A stretch of DNA of 60,676 nt from Pseudogulbenkiania sp. (GCA_018260425.1 JAGLBD010000004.1:38291-98966), one strand, 5' to 3'; counted from the first letter of the stretch, positions 45,991-58,863 are shown. The notes: generated by a model not told the origin, from the sequence alone. Made by a program: numbers and translations.

Positions 45991-47021
45991 GTGCTGATAG
46001 TTCGTCCTGTCAAAACCTCTGATCTGCCTGCTATCGAGCACATGGCAGTCGCCAGCGGAATCGGGGTCACCAGCTTGCCCAGTAACCGTGACAAGCTGTT
46101 CGAACGTATCCAGATGTCGCGCGACGCGTTTGGACACGAAGCGATTGGCGAGGCCAGCAACGACTTTTACATGTTCGTACTGGAAAGCGACGGGCAGGTG
46201 GTCGGAACCGCCTCGGTGGCGGCCTCGGCCGGCTTTGATGAACCGTTTTATAGTTATCGTAGCGAAACCTTCGTGCACGCATCACGTGCGCTCAAGGTGA
46301 ATAACCGTGTCCATGTGCTGACCATGTGCCATGACCTGACCGGCATGTCGCAGCTGTGCGGTTTCTACGTCAAACCCGAGTTTGTCGAGGCGGGCGGCGA
46401 GTTGCTGTCCCGCTCGCGGCTGCTGTTCATTGCCGGTCAGCGCGGCCGTTTTGGCCGGCGCATCATTGCCGAGATGCAGGGCTTGCACGACGATGCCGGT
46501 CAGTCGCCGTTCTGGAATGCGCTGGGACGGCGCTTCTTCAATATGGACTTCCTGCAGGTCGAGCAGGCGTTTGTCAGTCATAGCAAAACCTTTATCGCCG
46601 AGCTGATGCCCAGCTACCCCATCTATGTGCCGTTGCTGCCGGACGAAGCTCAGGACGCCATTGGCCAGATTCACCCCGATTTCGAGCGCCCCTGGCAATT
46701 GCTGACCCGCGAAGGCTTCGAGGCCGATCACTATATCGACATTTTCGATGGGGGCGCGGTGCTCACGGCCGAACTGGACCGGCTCAAGACCATCGAGGAG
46801 TCCCGCTCCTATCCGGTGGAAGTGGCCGCCAGCCTGCCGGACAGTGCCCAGTGGCGGTTGATTTCCAATGAGCGGGTCGAGGCGTTCGAAGCCGGTATCG
46901 ATCGTGTGGCGCTGGTGGAGGGCGTGGCCTTTCTGCATCCCGATACGGCGGCGGCCTTGTCGCTCAAAAGCGGCGACCGTGTGCGTCTGGTGTCGCTGCA
47001 CAGCGAAGCAAGGAGTCAATC

Positions 47022-47025
<4 letters not shown>
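45991..47025 (+). CDS. aruF: Arginine N-succinyltransferase, alpha subunit (AruF-like)
   Basis: First enzyme of the AST pathway, joining succinyl-CoA and arginine; 344 residues. It begins IVRPVKTSDLPAIEHMAVASGIGVTSLPSN; other family features are FYVKPEFVEAGGELLSRSRLLFIA and SPFWNALGRRFFNMDF. The GTG at 45991 has GGGAG upstream. The next gene is a paralogue; in Pseudomonas two such subunits (AruF/AruG) form the enzyme. The two share ATGA coupling. The 115-base gap after astC holds a GC-rich inverted repeat (around 45912-45942). Confidence 0.94.
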
Positions 47026-50859
<3,834 letters not shown>

Positions 50860-50880
50860 AAAACGACTGATGATCCCACG

Positions 50881-50920
50881 AAACCTGCTTGGCCATCAAT
50901 TTGTGCCATGCAGGTTTTTT
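50881..50920 (+). terminator. Terminator of the ast operon
   Basis: AAACCTGC (50881-50888) pairs with GCAGGTTT (50910-50917), with an inner GGC/GCC stem, then T residues. It lies just after the astB stop, confirming that astE is not in this transcription unit. Confidence 0.85.
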
Positions 50921-51046
50921 ATTGCCATGCCCTTCCGTTTTTGTAGGTAAACGAATTTTTTACTCGGATAAGCGATCCTTGGAAGCGCAGGGGGTGTGAC
51001 GCTTTTATAGTGTGCTCCATACACACACTATCTCCGGGAGTACAGC

Positions 51047-51688
51047 ATGACTATTGGTGACCTACGTATATCAAATGCGAAGTTGAGCCAACTTTTCTTG
51101 GGCGATGGCAATGAAGCCACCTCTTTTGAAAACATGACGCGTTCGTTGAAGACGGTCGCCAACGTTACAATCAGGCCGGCAAGCAATGGCGATGGGTACA
51201 ATATTCATTTCTCCCAGAACGCTCGTCTCAAGGACAAACTAACCGGCGCACTGAACAAAGTCGGTGGTGTTATTGTCGATACGCCGAAATATATTGCGGC
51301 GGCCGGGATCGGCATCGGCTGTGGTGCGCTGGCGGTAGGCGGGTATGTAAAAACCGGTGCCACCGCCGCTGCCGGCGGGCTCGCCAAGGGCGGCAGGTAT
51401 CTCTATGGCAAGCTCAAGGCATCGCCGGCTGCCATCAAGAAAGCCCTTACCACCTATCCCGGCCGGATTGGCGGAAAGCTCAAGTCAGGTTTTCGTATCG
51501 CGTGGGGTGCCATCAAGCAGGGGGCCGGGAAGGTCGGGAATGCGGCACTTCGGGCCAGTGATGCTACCCGGGGGGCTGTGAGCAGTGGTTTGTTCAAGCT
51601 CGCAGCCAATATCGAGCCCAAGTCGACGTCCTCCTTGACTCGTCAGGAGTCATTCGCTTCCGGTGAATACGTACAGGGAGACCTCTAG
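51047..51688 (+). CDS. Unrecognised protein with hydrophobic Ala/Gly segment
   Basis: A 213-residue protein of unknown function. The N-terminal ~75 residues are polar. A hydrophobic Gly/Ala-rich segment follows at ~82-100 (YIAAAGIGIGCGALAVGGYV), then a basic Lys/Gly/Ala region with repeated GKLK motifs (YGKLKASP, GGKLKSGF) and a polar, Ser-rich end. There is no cleavable signal peptide. It could associate with membranes, and it has an effector-like composition; both points are inferred. GGGAG precedes the ATG. A TAGTGTG/CACACTA repeat (about 51016-51030) lies 5' of it, near a possible promoter. Confidence 0.7.
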   Translation: MTIGDLRISNAKLSQLFLGDGNEATSFENMTRSLKTVANVTIRPASNGDGYNIHFSQNARLKDKLTGALNKVGGVIVDTPKYIAAAGIGIGCGALAVGGYVKTGATAAAGGLAKGGRYLYGKLKASPAAIKKALTTYPGRIGGKLKSGFRIAWGAIKQGAGKVGNAALRASDATRGAVSSGLFKLAANIEPKSTSSLTRQESFASGEYVQGDL

Positions 51689-52181
51689 TCACTGGATGGT
51701 GTCAGCCTTGGTGGCCCCTCCTCGGCGACTAGACTGACCCGTTCGTATTCCACTGGGGCCGTATCCGACTTGCCGGGCTAGAATGTCGCGTAGTCGTCCT
51801 GCGACGGAGTGAGTTTTGTGAAGTCCTCGCCAGTCACTTGATTCACGTTGCGGGTGAGCGCTCAATCAGAAACCGCGCTTTGATGAGGTGCGGTTTCTTT
51901 TTGGGCCGCCTCAGAATACGGAAAGTAAAGCACGCTAAGCCGGTTGCCGTGGAGGCCTGAACGTGTCAGTGTCGCCGAGTGTGTAGTGACGGATCGACTC
52001 ATTCCTGGTGCCCTGCAAAACCAGCAGGCTTTCGCGCTCGGCTGCGGAGAGGGTCTAACGGTGGGTATACGGTTTCCTTCTTCTTCAAAATGCAGGTTTG
52101 TGACACGTTTACCAAGGCAACCGGCGTGGCACGATGTGATTCTCTCTCGCTGACCATCTCAATGAGTTTCGATACGAAAGG
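51689..52181. other. Gene-poor region with a terminator-like hairpin
   Basis: About 490 bases without a supported gene. It contains a plus-strand terminator-like hairpin at 51868-51902. The other short open frames here lack ribosome-binding sites and recognisable composition. Confidence 0.6.
51868..51902 (+). terminator. Intrinsic terminator
   Basis: AGAAACCGC (51868-51876) pairs with GCGGTTTCT (51890-51898), followed by TTTT. It is about 180 bases beyond the unknown gene at 51047, so an RNA may extend across this region. Confidence 0.75.
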
Positions 52182-52478
52182 ATGTCCTTGCGACCGTCCG
52201 TTGCGCTTGATATTAAGCGAATCGCAGTGCGTGAAGCAGTAGGCCGTTTTCGCACTGCGAACCCCCGCGTCTTCGGCTCTGTGCTGCATGGCACCGATCG
52301 GGATGGTAGCGACCTGGATCTGCTGGTCGACGCGCTGCCCGGAGCCACCTTGTTGGATTTGGGCGATTTGGAAGAGGAGCTGAAATCGCTGCTCGGCGTC
52401 GACGTCGATTTGCTGACCCCCGGCGATCTGGCGCCGAAGTTCCGGGCCAAGGTGCTCGCGGAGGCGCAGCCGGTATGA
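52182..52478 (+). CDS. Orphan MNT-type nucleotidyltransferase (antitoxin-like)
   Basis: A 98-residue minimal nucleotidyltransferase. The core motif is FGSVLHGTDRDGSDLDLLVD (GSxxxG...SDxDL), the pattern of MntA/HepT-type proteins that adenylylate and neutralise an HEPN RNase toxin. The ATG at 52182 has GAAAGG upstream. A short frame overlapping its stop (ATGA) begins like an HEPN partner but ends after 15 codons, so the pair appears to have lost its toxin. Confidence 0.85.
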   Translation: MSLRPSVALDIKRIAVREAVGRFRTANPRVFGSVLHGTDRDGSDLDLLVDALPGATLLDLGDLEEELKSLLGVDVDLLTPGDLAPKFRAKVLAEAQPV

Positions 52479-52522
52479 GCGCGAACCACCGGCTGTCCGA
52501 TAACTTTGGCCACATCCAATGA
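52475..52522 (+). pseudogene. Truncated HEPN (HepT-like) toxin remnant
   Basis: The frame starting at ATG 52475, overlapping the MNT stop by four bases, reads MSANHRLSDNFGHIQ and stops at TGA 52520-52522. HepT-like HEPN proteins typically begin with a similar ...LSDYLGHIL stretch, and an MNT-HEPN overlap of this form is standard. Only the N-terminal tip remains. Confidence 0.65.
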
Positions 52523-52596
52523 ACGACTCCCGCTGATTGGCTACGCCACTACAGCGTGAGTTTCGCGGTTCAACACGGCGAAAATTCCACTTGGCC

Positions 52597-52692
52597 GGAA
52601 GGGGGCGCAAGCCCAAGATGACCGACAGCAAGGTCGAGTCGGCCAGGAACCACGGCGTGTCCATTCCAACGTTGTACCGCTGGGTGTCAGCC
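52597..52692 (+). pseudogene. C-terminal fragment of a resolvase/invertase
   Basis: In frame with position 52537 the translation GRGRKPKMTDSKVESARNHG followed by VSIPTLYRWVSA matches the C-terminal HTH of serine resolvases (typically GRPxKLTxEKIExAKxLL...GVSxPTLYRWLPA), but about ten residues between the two helices are missing. No catalytic domain is present. It is a decayed remnant, next to the truncated HEPN gene. Confidence 0.65.
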
Positions 52693-53271
52693 ATGGTATA
52701 CGCCTGGCGTACTTTTATTTTCCGTTTTTCGGGACGCTCCCCTTTTTTGTCTCCCCGGTTTTTTCTTCAGTGCCTCCCTCTGATATTGCATATATCATTA
52801 AATGGCTTGATGGGTTATCTGCAAGCGGTGTCAGTTAGTGAAGAATGTAGATCGTATACAAACCTGATTTCTTCACCTTGGCGTGGTGATTGTTCACAAA
52901 GGAATATTACGTGTCATTTTGTGATGAATTTTCATGACAAGTGCTAAATTTGTGTTCATGTGGGTTTTTAAGCAAATAATCAAATAAGCCAGTTCTCCCC
53001 TTGTGTCGGTTGTTTCCCTGTTGTGAGTGTGTGTTTATAAAACTTAATAAAATCAACTGCTTGCAAAAAATAATAATTATTTACACAACAGTTCGATTTC
53101 ACAAATTCTTAAGATTGACAGCCCCGATGGGGCGAAGCATAATCCGATCGAACTGTCAGACAGAAGCCAAACAACCGGACGGACAGTTCGCAATAAAACA
53201 GACGGCATCCATCTTGCTTCGACAGCAAAGGGCTAGAGACCGTCGGCTGCGTCAACTCAAGGAGATTTTCA
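52693..53271. other. AT-rich gene-free leader region of livH
   Basis: About 580 bases with low GC content and no supported gene. It contains three copies of ACAGTTCG (described separately), a GCCCC/GGGGC hairpin at 53120-53132, and the strong AAGGAG ribosome-binding site before livH. Probably it includes the liv promoter, but no clear -35/-10 pair or sigma54 site was identified. Confidence 0.6.
53088..53190. repeat. Three ACAGTTCG motifs before livH
   Basis: ACAGTTCG occurs at 53088-53095 and 53183-53190 on the plus strand and as its complement CGAACTGT at 53149-53156; the last two form part of a 9-bp inverted repeat (53149-53157 with 53182-53190). Copies are 60-95 bases apart. They may bind a regulator of the liv genes. 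Confidence 0.5.
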
Positions 53272-54201
53272 TTGGACACTTTTCTGCAACAGATCCTGAA
53301 CGGTCTCGTGCTGGGCAGTATTTATGCCCTGATCGCACTGGGCTATACCATGGTCTACGGCATCATGGGCCTGATCAACTTTGCCCATGGTGAAGTCGTG
53401 ATGGTTGGCGCCATGGTCACCATCTCGGTGATTTCCGGCCTGACTCACTTCGGCGTCAATCTTCCCGGCCCGGTGCTGCTGCTGATCGGCGTGGCGGTTG
53501 CCATTCCCAGCTGCATGCTGCTCGGCTTTGTCATCGAGCGGGTTGCCTACCGTCCCTTGCGCGGTGCGCAGCGACTGGCGCCGCTGATTACCGCCATCGG
53601 TTTGTCGATCGTGCTGCAGCAGCTGGCGATCCTGATCTGGGGTCGAAACTATATCCCGTTCCCGCCGGTGCTCGACCATGATGTGGTCACGATCTTCGGT
53701 GCCAGCATCACCACCCTGCAGATTTTCATCATCGTCATGTGCTTCGCCATCATGGTGGGCCTGTTGGTGATGGTAGAGCGCACCCGTCTGGGTCGCGCCA
53801 TGCGCGCCACCAGCCAGAATCCGTCTGTTGCCGGACTGATGGGGGTCAACGTGAACACCATTATTTCCGCCACCTTTGTGATCGGCTCGGCACTGGGTGC
53901 GATTGCCGGGGTGATGGTGGCAACCAACTACGATCAGGCCCATTACTATATGGGCTTCATGATCGGTCTGAAGGCCTTTACGGCGGCCGTGCTGGGGGGG
54001 ATCGGTAATCTGGGTGGTGCGGTGGCAGGCGGTATTCTGCTCGGCATTATCGAAAGTCTGGGGGCAGGCTATATCGGTTCCTTGACCGGTGGCTTCCTCG
54101 GCAGCAACTATCAGGACATCTTCGCCTTCATGGTGCTGATCCTGGTGCTGATTTTCCGACCGTCCGGCTTGCTGGGCGAAAAAATGGCCGACCGCGCCTG
54201 A
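53272..54201 (+). CDS. livH: Branched-chain amino acid ABC permease LivH
   Basis: Inner-membrane subunit of a branched-chain amino acid importer; 309 residues with about eight helices (ILNGLVLGSIYALIALGYTMVYGIMGLINFAHGE is the conserved start) and a transmembrane EAA-like loop (QNPSVAGLMGVNVNTIISATF). The start is TTG at 53272 with a perfect AAGGAG eight bases upstream. livM follows after 15 bases. No binding protein gene is adjacent. Confidence 0.95.
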   Translation: MDTFLQQILNGLVLGSIYALIALGYTMVYGIMGLINFAHGEVVMVGAMVTISVISGLTHFGVNLPGPVLLLIGVAVAIPSCMLLGFVIERVAYRPLRGAQRLAPLITAIGLSIVLQQLAILIWGRNYIPFPPVLDHDVVTIFGASITTLQIFIIVMCFAIMVGLLVMVERTRLGRAMRATSQNPSVAGLMGVNVNTIISATFVIGSALGAIAGVMVATNYDQAHYYMGFMIGLKAFTAAVLGGIGNLGGAVAGGILLGIIESLGAGYIGSLTGGFLGSNYQDIFAFMVLILVLIFRPSGLLGEKMADRA

Positions 54202-54216
54202 TCCGGGAGAAAAACA

Positions 54217-55302
54217 ATGTCAATGACTCTCGATACCAACAAGAAGATCGGCATCTTTCTGGTCTGTGCCATCATTCTGGCCGTGCTGCCGTTTGCCGTC
54301 GGCTCGGTGCTGGGCAATGCCTGGGTGCGTATTATTGATTTCGCCTTGCTGTACGTAATGCTGGCGCTAGGTCTGAATATCGTAGTGGGCTTTGCCGGTT
54401 TGCTGGACCTGGGCTTCATCGCTTTCTATGCGGTGGGCGCCTATGCCTATGCCTTGCTTAGCTCTCCGCACTTCAGTATTCACCTGCCGTTTTACATCAC
54501 TATCCCGTTGGGCGCCTTGTTCGCCGCCTTTTTCGGGGTATTGCTGGGCACGCCGGTATTGCGACTGAAGGGGGATTACCTGGCGATCGTTACGCTGGGT
54601 TTCGGCGAGATCATCCGGATCTTCATGAACAACCTCAATGCGCCGGTGAATATCACCAATGGCCCGCAAGGGATCAACCTGATCGATCCGATCAAGGTCG
54701 GCGGCGTGTCCTTGGGCTCGACCATCGAGTTCGCCGGGCTCAGCTTCCGTAGTGTCTACCTCTACTACTATCTGTTTCTGGTGCTGACTGTCGGCGTGGT
54801 GATCATGGCCTCGCGTCTGCAGCACTCCCGTATCGGTCGTGCCTGGGTCGCCTTGCGCGAAGATGATATTGCCGCCGCAGCGATGGGCATCAATATTCGC
54901 AATATCAAGTTGCTGGCATTCGGTCTGGGCGCACTGTCCGGCGGGGTGGCAGGAGGACTGTTTTCATCCTTTCAGGGCTTTGTTTCTCCGGAGTCCTTCG
55001 GTCTGCTCGAGTCGATCATGATTCTGGCCATGATCGTGCTGGGTGGCATGGGCCATATCCCCGGGGTGATTCTGGGTGCGGTCATGTTGACGATCGTTCC
55101 CGAGGTATTGCGTAGCGTGATTGGTCCGCTGCAAATGAATACGCTCGGCCGTATGGTCATCGACCCGGAAAATGCCCGCATGTTGCTGTTCGGCCTTGCG
55201 CTGGTGGTGATGATGCTGGTTCGTCCGGAAGGCATGTGGCCGTCCAAGCGCCGCAAGGCAGAATTCCGCCACGCCAAAGAAAACGCTGCGCAGAAGGGGT
55301 AA
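54217..55302 (+). CDS. livM: Branched-chain amino acid ABC permease LivM
   Basis: Second membrane subunit of the importer; 361 residues, ~10 hydrophobic segments (YVMLALGLNIVVGFAGLLDLGFIAFYAVGAYAYALL, KGDYLAIVTLGFGEIIRIFMNNL). Loop REDDIAAAAMGINIRNIKLLAF is the ATPase contact. GGGAG before the ATG. livG begins six bases after the stop. Confidence 0.95.
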   Translation: MSMTLDTNKKIGIFLVCAIILAVLPFAVGSVLGNAWVRIIDFALLYVMLALGLNIVVGFAGLLDLGFIAFYAVGAYAYALLSSPHFSIHLPFYITIPLGALFAAFFGVLLGTPVLRLKGDYLAIVTLGFGEIIRIFMNNLNAPVNITNGPQGINLIDPIKVGGVSLGSTIEFAGLSFRSVYLYYYLFLVLTVGVVIMASRLQHSRIGRAWVALREDDIAAAAMGINIRNIKLLAFGLGALSGGVAGGLFSSFQGFVSPESFGLLESIMILAMIVLGGMGHIPGVILGAVMLTIVPEVLRSVIGPLQMNTLGRMVIDPENARMLLFGLALVVMMLVRPEGMWPSKRRKAEFRHAKENAAQKG

Positions 55303-55308
55303 TGACAG

Positions 55309-56079
55309 ATGGCAGACGTATTGCTGCAGATTGAAGGTATTCACAAGCGCTTTGGCGGATTGCATGCCCTCAACAGTGTCGGGCTGACAATCAACAAAGG
55401 CGAAATTTACGGCTTGATCGGTCCCAACGGTGCGGGCAAGACCACCTTGTTCAACGTGCTGACCGGCTTGTATCAGCCTGACGAAGGTACCTTCACCTTC
55501 AATGGCACCAACTTGTTCCGCGCCAAGCCGCACAAGGTGGTCGAGACCGGTATTGCCCGGACCTTCCAGAACATTCGTTTGTTCGCGGAAATGTCGGCGC
55601 TGGAAAACGTGATGGTTGGCCGTCATATCCGTACCCGCGCCGGTGCGCTGGGTGCGGTGCTGCGTGACCCGCGTACCCGTGCCGAAGAACAGGCGATCCG
55701 CGAGAAAGCGTGGGAGTTGCTGGACTACGTCGGCATCACCGATGTTGCCGAAGAACGCGCCCGCAACCTCTCGTATGGTCATCAACGCCGGCTGGAAATT
55801 GCCCGGGCACTGGCCACCGACCCGCTGTTGCTGGCGCTGGACGAGCCGGCGGCCGGGATGAATCCGCGCGAAACCGATGACCTCAAAGCCTTGATGTCGA
55901 AGATCCGTGACGGCGGAGTGACCATTTTGCTCATCGAGCATGATGTGAAATTGATGATGGATCTGTGCGACCGTATTGCCGTGCTCGACTACGGCAAGAA
56001 AATCGCCGAAGGCGTGCCGGAAGTGGTGCGCAAGGATCCTAAAGTGATTGAAGCCTATCTGGGAGCGGCCCACGCATGA
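55309..56079 (+). CDS. livG: Branched-chain amino acid ABC ATPase LivG
   Basis: ABC ATPase; 256 residues. Walker A GPNGAGKTT, signature LSYGHQRRLEIARAL, Walker B LLLALDEPAAGMN and a switch His in LIEHDVKLMM. The long C-terminal part after the switch is typical of LivG. It overlaps livF by four bases (ATGA). Confidence 0.96.
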   Translation: MADVLLQIEGIHKRFGGLHALNSVGLTINKGEIYGLIGPNGAGKTTLFNVLTGLYQPDEGTFTFNGTNLFRAKPHKVVETGIARTFQNIRLFAEMSALENVMVGRHIRTRAGALGAVLRDPRTRAEEQAIREKAWELLDYVGITDVAEERARNLSYGHQRRLEIARALATDPLLLALDEPAAGMNPRETDDLKALMSKIRDGGVTILLIEHDVKLMMDLCDRIAVLDYGKKIAEGVPEVVRKDPKVIEAYLGAAHA

Positions 56080-56786
56080 GTCTTCTGCAAGTCAAGAATC
56101 TGCAGGTGTCCTATGGTGGCATCCAGGCAGTCAAGGGTATCGATTTTTCCATTGGCAAGGGTGAGCTTGTCACGCTGATCGGCGCCAATGGCGCCGGCAA
56201 GACCACCACCCTGCGTACTTTGGTGGGTATGGTCAAGCGCTCCGGCGGCTCGATCGAATTCGATGGCAAGGAAACCGCCGGCATTCCGTCGCATGCCTTT
56301 GTCCGTCATGGTCTGGCCATGGTGCCGGAAGGGCGAGGCATTTTCGGCAAGCTGACGGTCGAAGAAAACCTGCTGATGGGGGCGTATGTTCGCGATGACA
56401 AAGCCCAGATTCTGGTGGAAATGGAACGTATCTATCAATTGTTCCCGCGCCTGAAGGAGCGCCAACGTCAGTTGGCCGGTACCTTGTCCGGTGGCGAGCA
56501 GCAAATGGTAGCGATGGGGCGGGCCATGCTGTCCAAACCGAAACTACTGTTGCTGGACGAGCCGTCCATGGGTCTTGCACCTATCATCGTGCAGAAGATT
56601 TTCGAGATCATCCAGATGGTGGCCGCCGAAGGGGTGACCATGCTGCTGGTCGAGCAAAACGCACGGTTGGCGCTGGAAGTGAGTCAGCGGGGCTATGTGA
56701 TGGAGTCCGGACGTATTACCATGGAAGGCGAAGCGAAAACCCTGCTCGACGACGAACGAGTGAGGAACGCCTACCTCGGAGACTAA
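56076..56786 (+). CDS. livF: Branched-chain amino acid ABC ATPase LivF
   Basis: Second ABC ATPase; 236 residues. Walker A GANGAGKTTTLRTLVG, signature LSGGEQQMVAMGRAM, Walker B LLLLDEPSMGLAP, switch VEQNARLALEVSQRGYVM. Its stop is 15 bases before the DUF218 gene, so the following two genes may be cotranscribed. Confidence 0.96.
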   Translation: MSLLQVKNLQVSYGGIQAVKGIDFSIGKGELVTLIGANGAGKTTTLRTLVGMVKRSGGSIEFDGKETAGIPSHAFVRHGLAMVPEGRGIFGKLTVEENLLMGAYVRDDKAQILVEMERIYQLFPRLKERQRQLAGTLSGGEQQMVAMGRAMLSKPKLLLLDEPSMGLAPIIVQKIFEIIQMVAAEGVTMLLVEQNARLALEVSQRGYVMESGRITMEGEAKTLLDDERVRNAYLGD

Positions 56787-56801
56787 GGAAACGGTTTTAC
56801 A

Positions 56802-57575
56802 ATGTCAGCAACGATTGGCCCCGACGTGTTGGTTCACCAGCTCCTCGGGGCATTTTTCTTGCCGCCGCTACTACTGATCCTCATCACTCTGGCTGGATTG
56901 GTACTGTTACGACGGCGTCCACGGCCGGCGCGCACCCTGATTGCCGTCAGTTTGCTATTGCAGTACGGCCTGGCAACGCCGCTGGTGGCCGTGTGGTTGA
57001 ATACGCCACTGGAGCCTCCGGTTGCGTCGCTGGACCAGGTGCAGCAAACCGGGGCCATTGTGGTGCTGGGCGGGGGCAAGCGTTATGCGCCGGAGACTGA
57101 CCGCACCGAGTTGACCTCCGATACGCTGCTGCGCTTGCGCTATGGTGCCTGGCTGGCTCGCAAAACCGGCAAGCCGCTGCTGGTCAGCGGCGGAGCCCCG
57201 TTGGGGGGCGAACCGGAAGCTGTGGTGATGGCGCGCACCCTTGAGCAAGACTATGGTCTTGCCGCCCGCTGGCAGGAGCCGGCCTCGAATACCACCCGGG
57301 AAAACGCCCGCCTTAGCCGACCGCTGTTGGTGAACGCCGGTATCAAGCGTATTACGCTGGTGTCGCAGGGCTGGCATCTGGGACGGGCCGTACCGGCGTT
57401 TCGTGCCGAGGGTTTCGATGTCCTTGCCGCGCCTACCGGGATGGTGCGTTACGAAGGACCGCTGCTTGCGCGGTGCCTGCCGCGGGCTTCGGCATTGTCG
57501 GAAAGCACCACGGCCTTGCGTGAGTGGATAGGGCAGTTGTTTTATCGTATTAATCAACGGAGTCAAGAATCATGA
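56802..57575 (+). CDS. DUF218 (YdcF/ElyC-like) membrane-anchored protein
   Basis: A 257-residue protein with two N-terminal hydrophobic segments (FFLPPLLLILITLAGLVLL and LIAVSLLLQYGLATPLVAV) and a DUF218 domain (TGAIVVLGGGKRYAPE, LLVSGGAPLGGEPEAVVMAR, SNTTRENARLSRPLL, ITLVSQGWHLGRAVPAF). Relatives such as ElyC influence envelope carrier-lipid metabolism; the function here is unknown. It follows livF after 15 bases and overlaps the next gene by four (ATGA). Confidence 0.9.
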   Translation: MSATIGPDVLVHQLLGAFFLPPLLLILITLAGLVLLRRRPRPARTLIAVSLLLQYGLATPLVAVWLNTPLEPPVASLDQVQQTGAIVVLGGGKRYAPETDRTELTSDTLLRLRYGAWLARKTGKPLLVSGGAPLGGEPEAVVMARTLEQDYGLAARWQEPASNTTRENARLSRPLLVNAGIKRITLVSQGWHLGRAVPAFRAEGFDVLAAPTGMVRYEGPLLARCLPRASALSESTTALREWIGQLFYRINQRSQES

Positions 57576-58324
57576 AAACCGGTGCCTTGATCATTGGTGA
57601 TGAATTATTGTCGGGCAAACGGCAAGACAAACATCTTGGCGAATTGATCCGGATGTTGGCCGCACGAGGGCTGAAACTGTCGTATGCGGAATATCTTGGC
57701 GACGACCCGGAGCGGATTACGGCGGCCTTGCAGCGCGCGTTTGTCAGTGGTGACCGGGTGTTCAGTTTTGGCGGTATCGGCGCCACGCCGGATGACCATA
57801 CCCGTGCCGCAGCGGCCCGGGCCCTGGGGGTACCGTTGTATCGCCACGCGGAAGCCACGGCACTGATCGAAGCCCGCTTTGGCGAAGACGCCTATCCGGA
57901 CCGGGTCCGGATGGCCGAGTTTCCGGAGGGTGCCACGCTGATCCCCAATCCGGTCAATACCATTGCCGGGTTTTCGGTGGAACGGGTGCATTTTGTGCCG
58001 GGTTTCCCTGCCATGGCCTGGCCGATGGTGCAGTGGGTGCTGGAAAACGTTTATCCCGATGATGTGAATACCCATCCCGATGTGGAAAAGAGCCTGATTG
58101 CGCTCAATGCCCGGGAAGGCGACCTGATCCCCTTGATGGAGAGTTTTGTCGCCCGTTATCCCGAACTCAAGCTGTCCAGCCTGCCCAGTTTAGGTAACGA
58201 GCGTATTACAGGCATGCACATCGAATTCGGTTTTACCGGGCCGGAAGCGCAGGTCGATGCCGCCCTTGCCGGCCTGGGCGAGGAATTGCAGCGGCGCGGC
58301 TATGTCCTGGCGGAGCGTTCGTAA
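57572..58324 (+). CDS. CinA-type molybdopterin-binding domain protein
   Basis: A 250-residue protein consisting of the MoCF/CinA N-terminal domain (GALIIGDELLSGKRQDKHL, GDDPERITAALQRAF, FSFGGIGATPDDHTR, IPNPVNTIAGF) plus a C-terminal extension. It lacks the PncC-type deamidase domain of full-length CinA. Function is unclear; a nucleotide or cofactor pyrophosphatase activity is possible by family. Coupled by ATGA to the DUF218 gene. Confidence 0.9.
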   Translation: MKTGALIIGDELLSGKRQDKHLGELIRMLAARGLKLSYAEYLGDDPERITAALQRAFVSGDRVFSFGGIGATPDDHTRAAAARALGVPLYRHAEATALIEARFGEDAYPDRVRMAEFPEGATLIPNPVNTIAGFSVERVHFVPGFPAMAWPMVQWVLENVYPDDVNTHPDVEKSLIALNAREGDLIPLMESFVARYPELKLSSLPSLGNERITGMHIEFGFTGPEAQVDAALAGLGEELQRRGYVLAERS

Positions 58325-58773
58325 TCCCGTTTCGAAGAGATCTGGGCGGCCAGAATCACCAGATTGCCCAGGTGCTGCAAGATGAGGCGACGCGAGAGCA
58401 TGTCGCCATGTCCGGCCGGATGACGAGGGTGCAGGAACAACTGGTGCAGGTGCTGGCAGGCCGAACGGATGATGTCTTCCGGTACCTGTTGCAGCGTGTC
58501 GGTGGCGATCAGCATCATGTCGTGAATCATCTGCGCGCGCAAGCCGGCATTCAGCGAGGCGTCGGCACAGGTTTGTGCCATCCACTGGCGTATCGGCCCG
58601 CAGATCGGACGGCGTGGCTCGCCATGGGCGGCGGCCGCGTGCAGTCCCTCGCCGATGCGGTTGCCGCGGGACGGTGCGTGCTCGAGTTGGCGGGGTGTTG
58701 GCCTGACGGCAAAGGCGTAGCGCAGGGTACGTGACAGATGGCAAGGCCGGGGCAGTGGGGCAAGGTGAGTCAT
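58300..58773 (-). CDS. Unrecognised protein, start uncertain
   Basis: A 157-residue frame ending in a helical, plausible protein segment (LNAGLRAQMIHDMMLIATDTLQQVPEDIIRSACQHLHQLF, then RRLILQHLGNLVILAAQIS). The N-terminal ~60 residues are Arg/Pro/His-rich and look less protein-like, and no clear ribosome-binding site precedes ATG 58773, so the true start may lie further in. The 3' end overlaps the CinA-type gene by 25 bases. No family recognised. Confidence 0.45.
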   Translation of the reverse strand: MTHLAPLPRPCHLSRTLRYAFAVRPTPRQLEHAPSRGNRIGEGLHAAAAHGEPRRPICGPIRQWMAQTCADASLNAGLRAQMIHDMMLIATDTLQQVPEDIIRSACQHLHQLFLHPRHPAGHGDMLSRRLILQHLGNLVILAAQISSKRDYERSART

Positions 58774-58863
58774 GGGAGTGTTCTGTGCCGGGTTGAGGAA
58801 TGCCCCCAGTGTGAACCCGGCACCCGTGTTTGGCTTGCAAATACCGTTTTTTGTTACGACCTG

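Noticed and set aside
51944-52153. Small plus-strand frame of 69 codons
   Set aside because: No ribosome-binding site and no protein-like pattern.
52693-53271. Sigma54 promoter for liv
   Set aside because: A TGGC and a TGC occur but not with the -24/-12 spacing.
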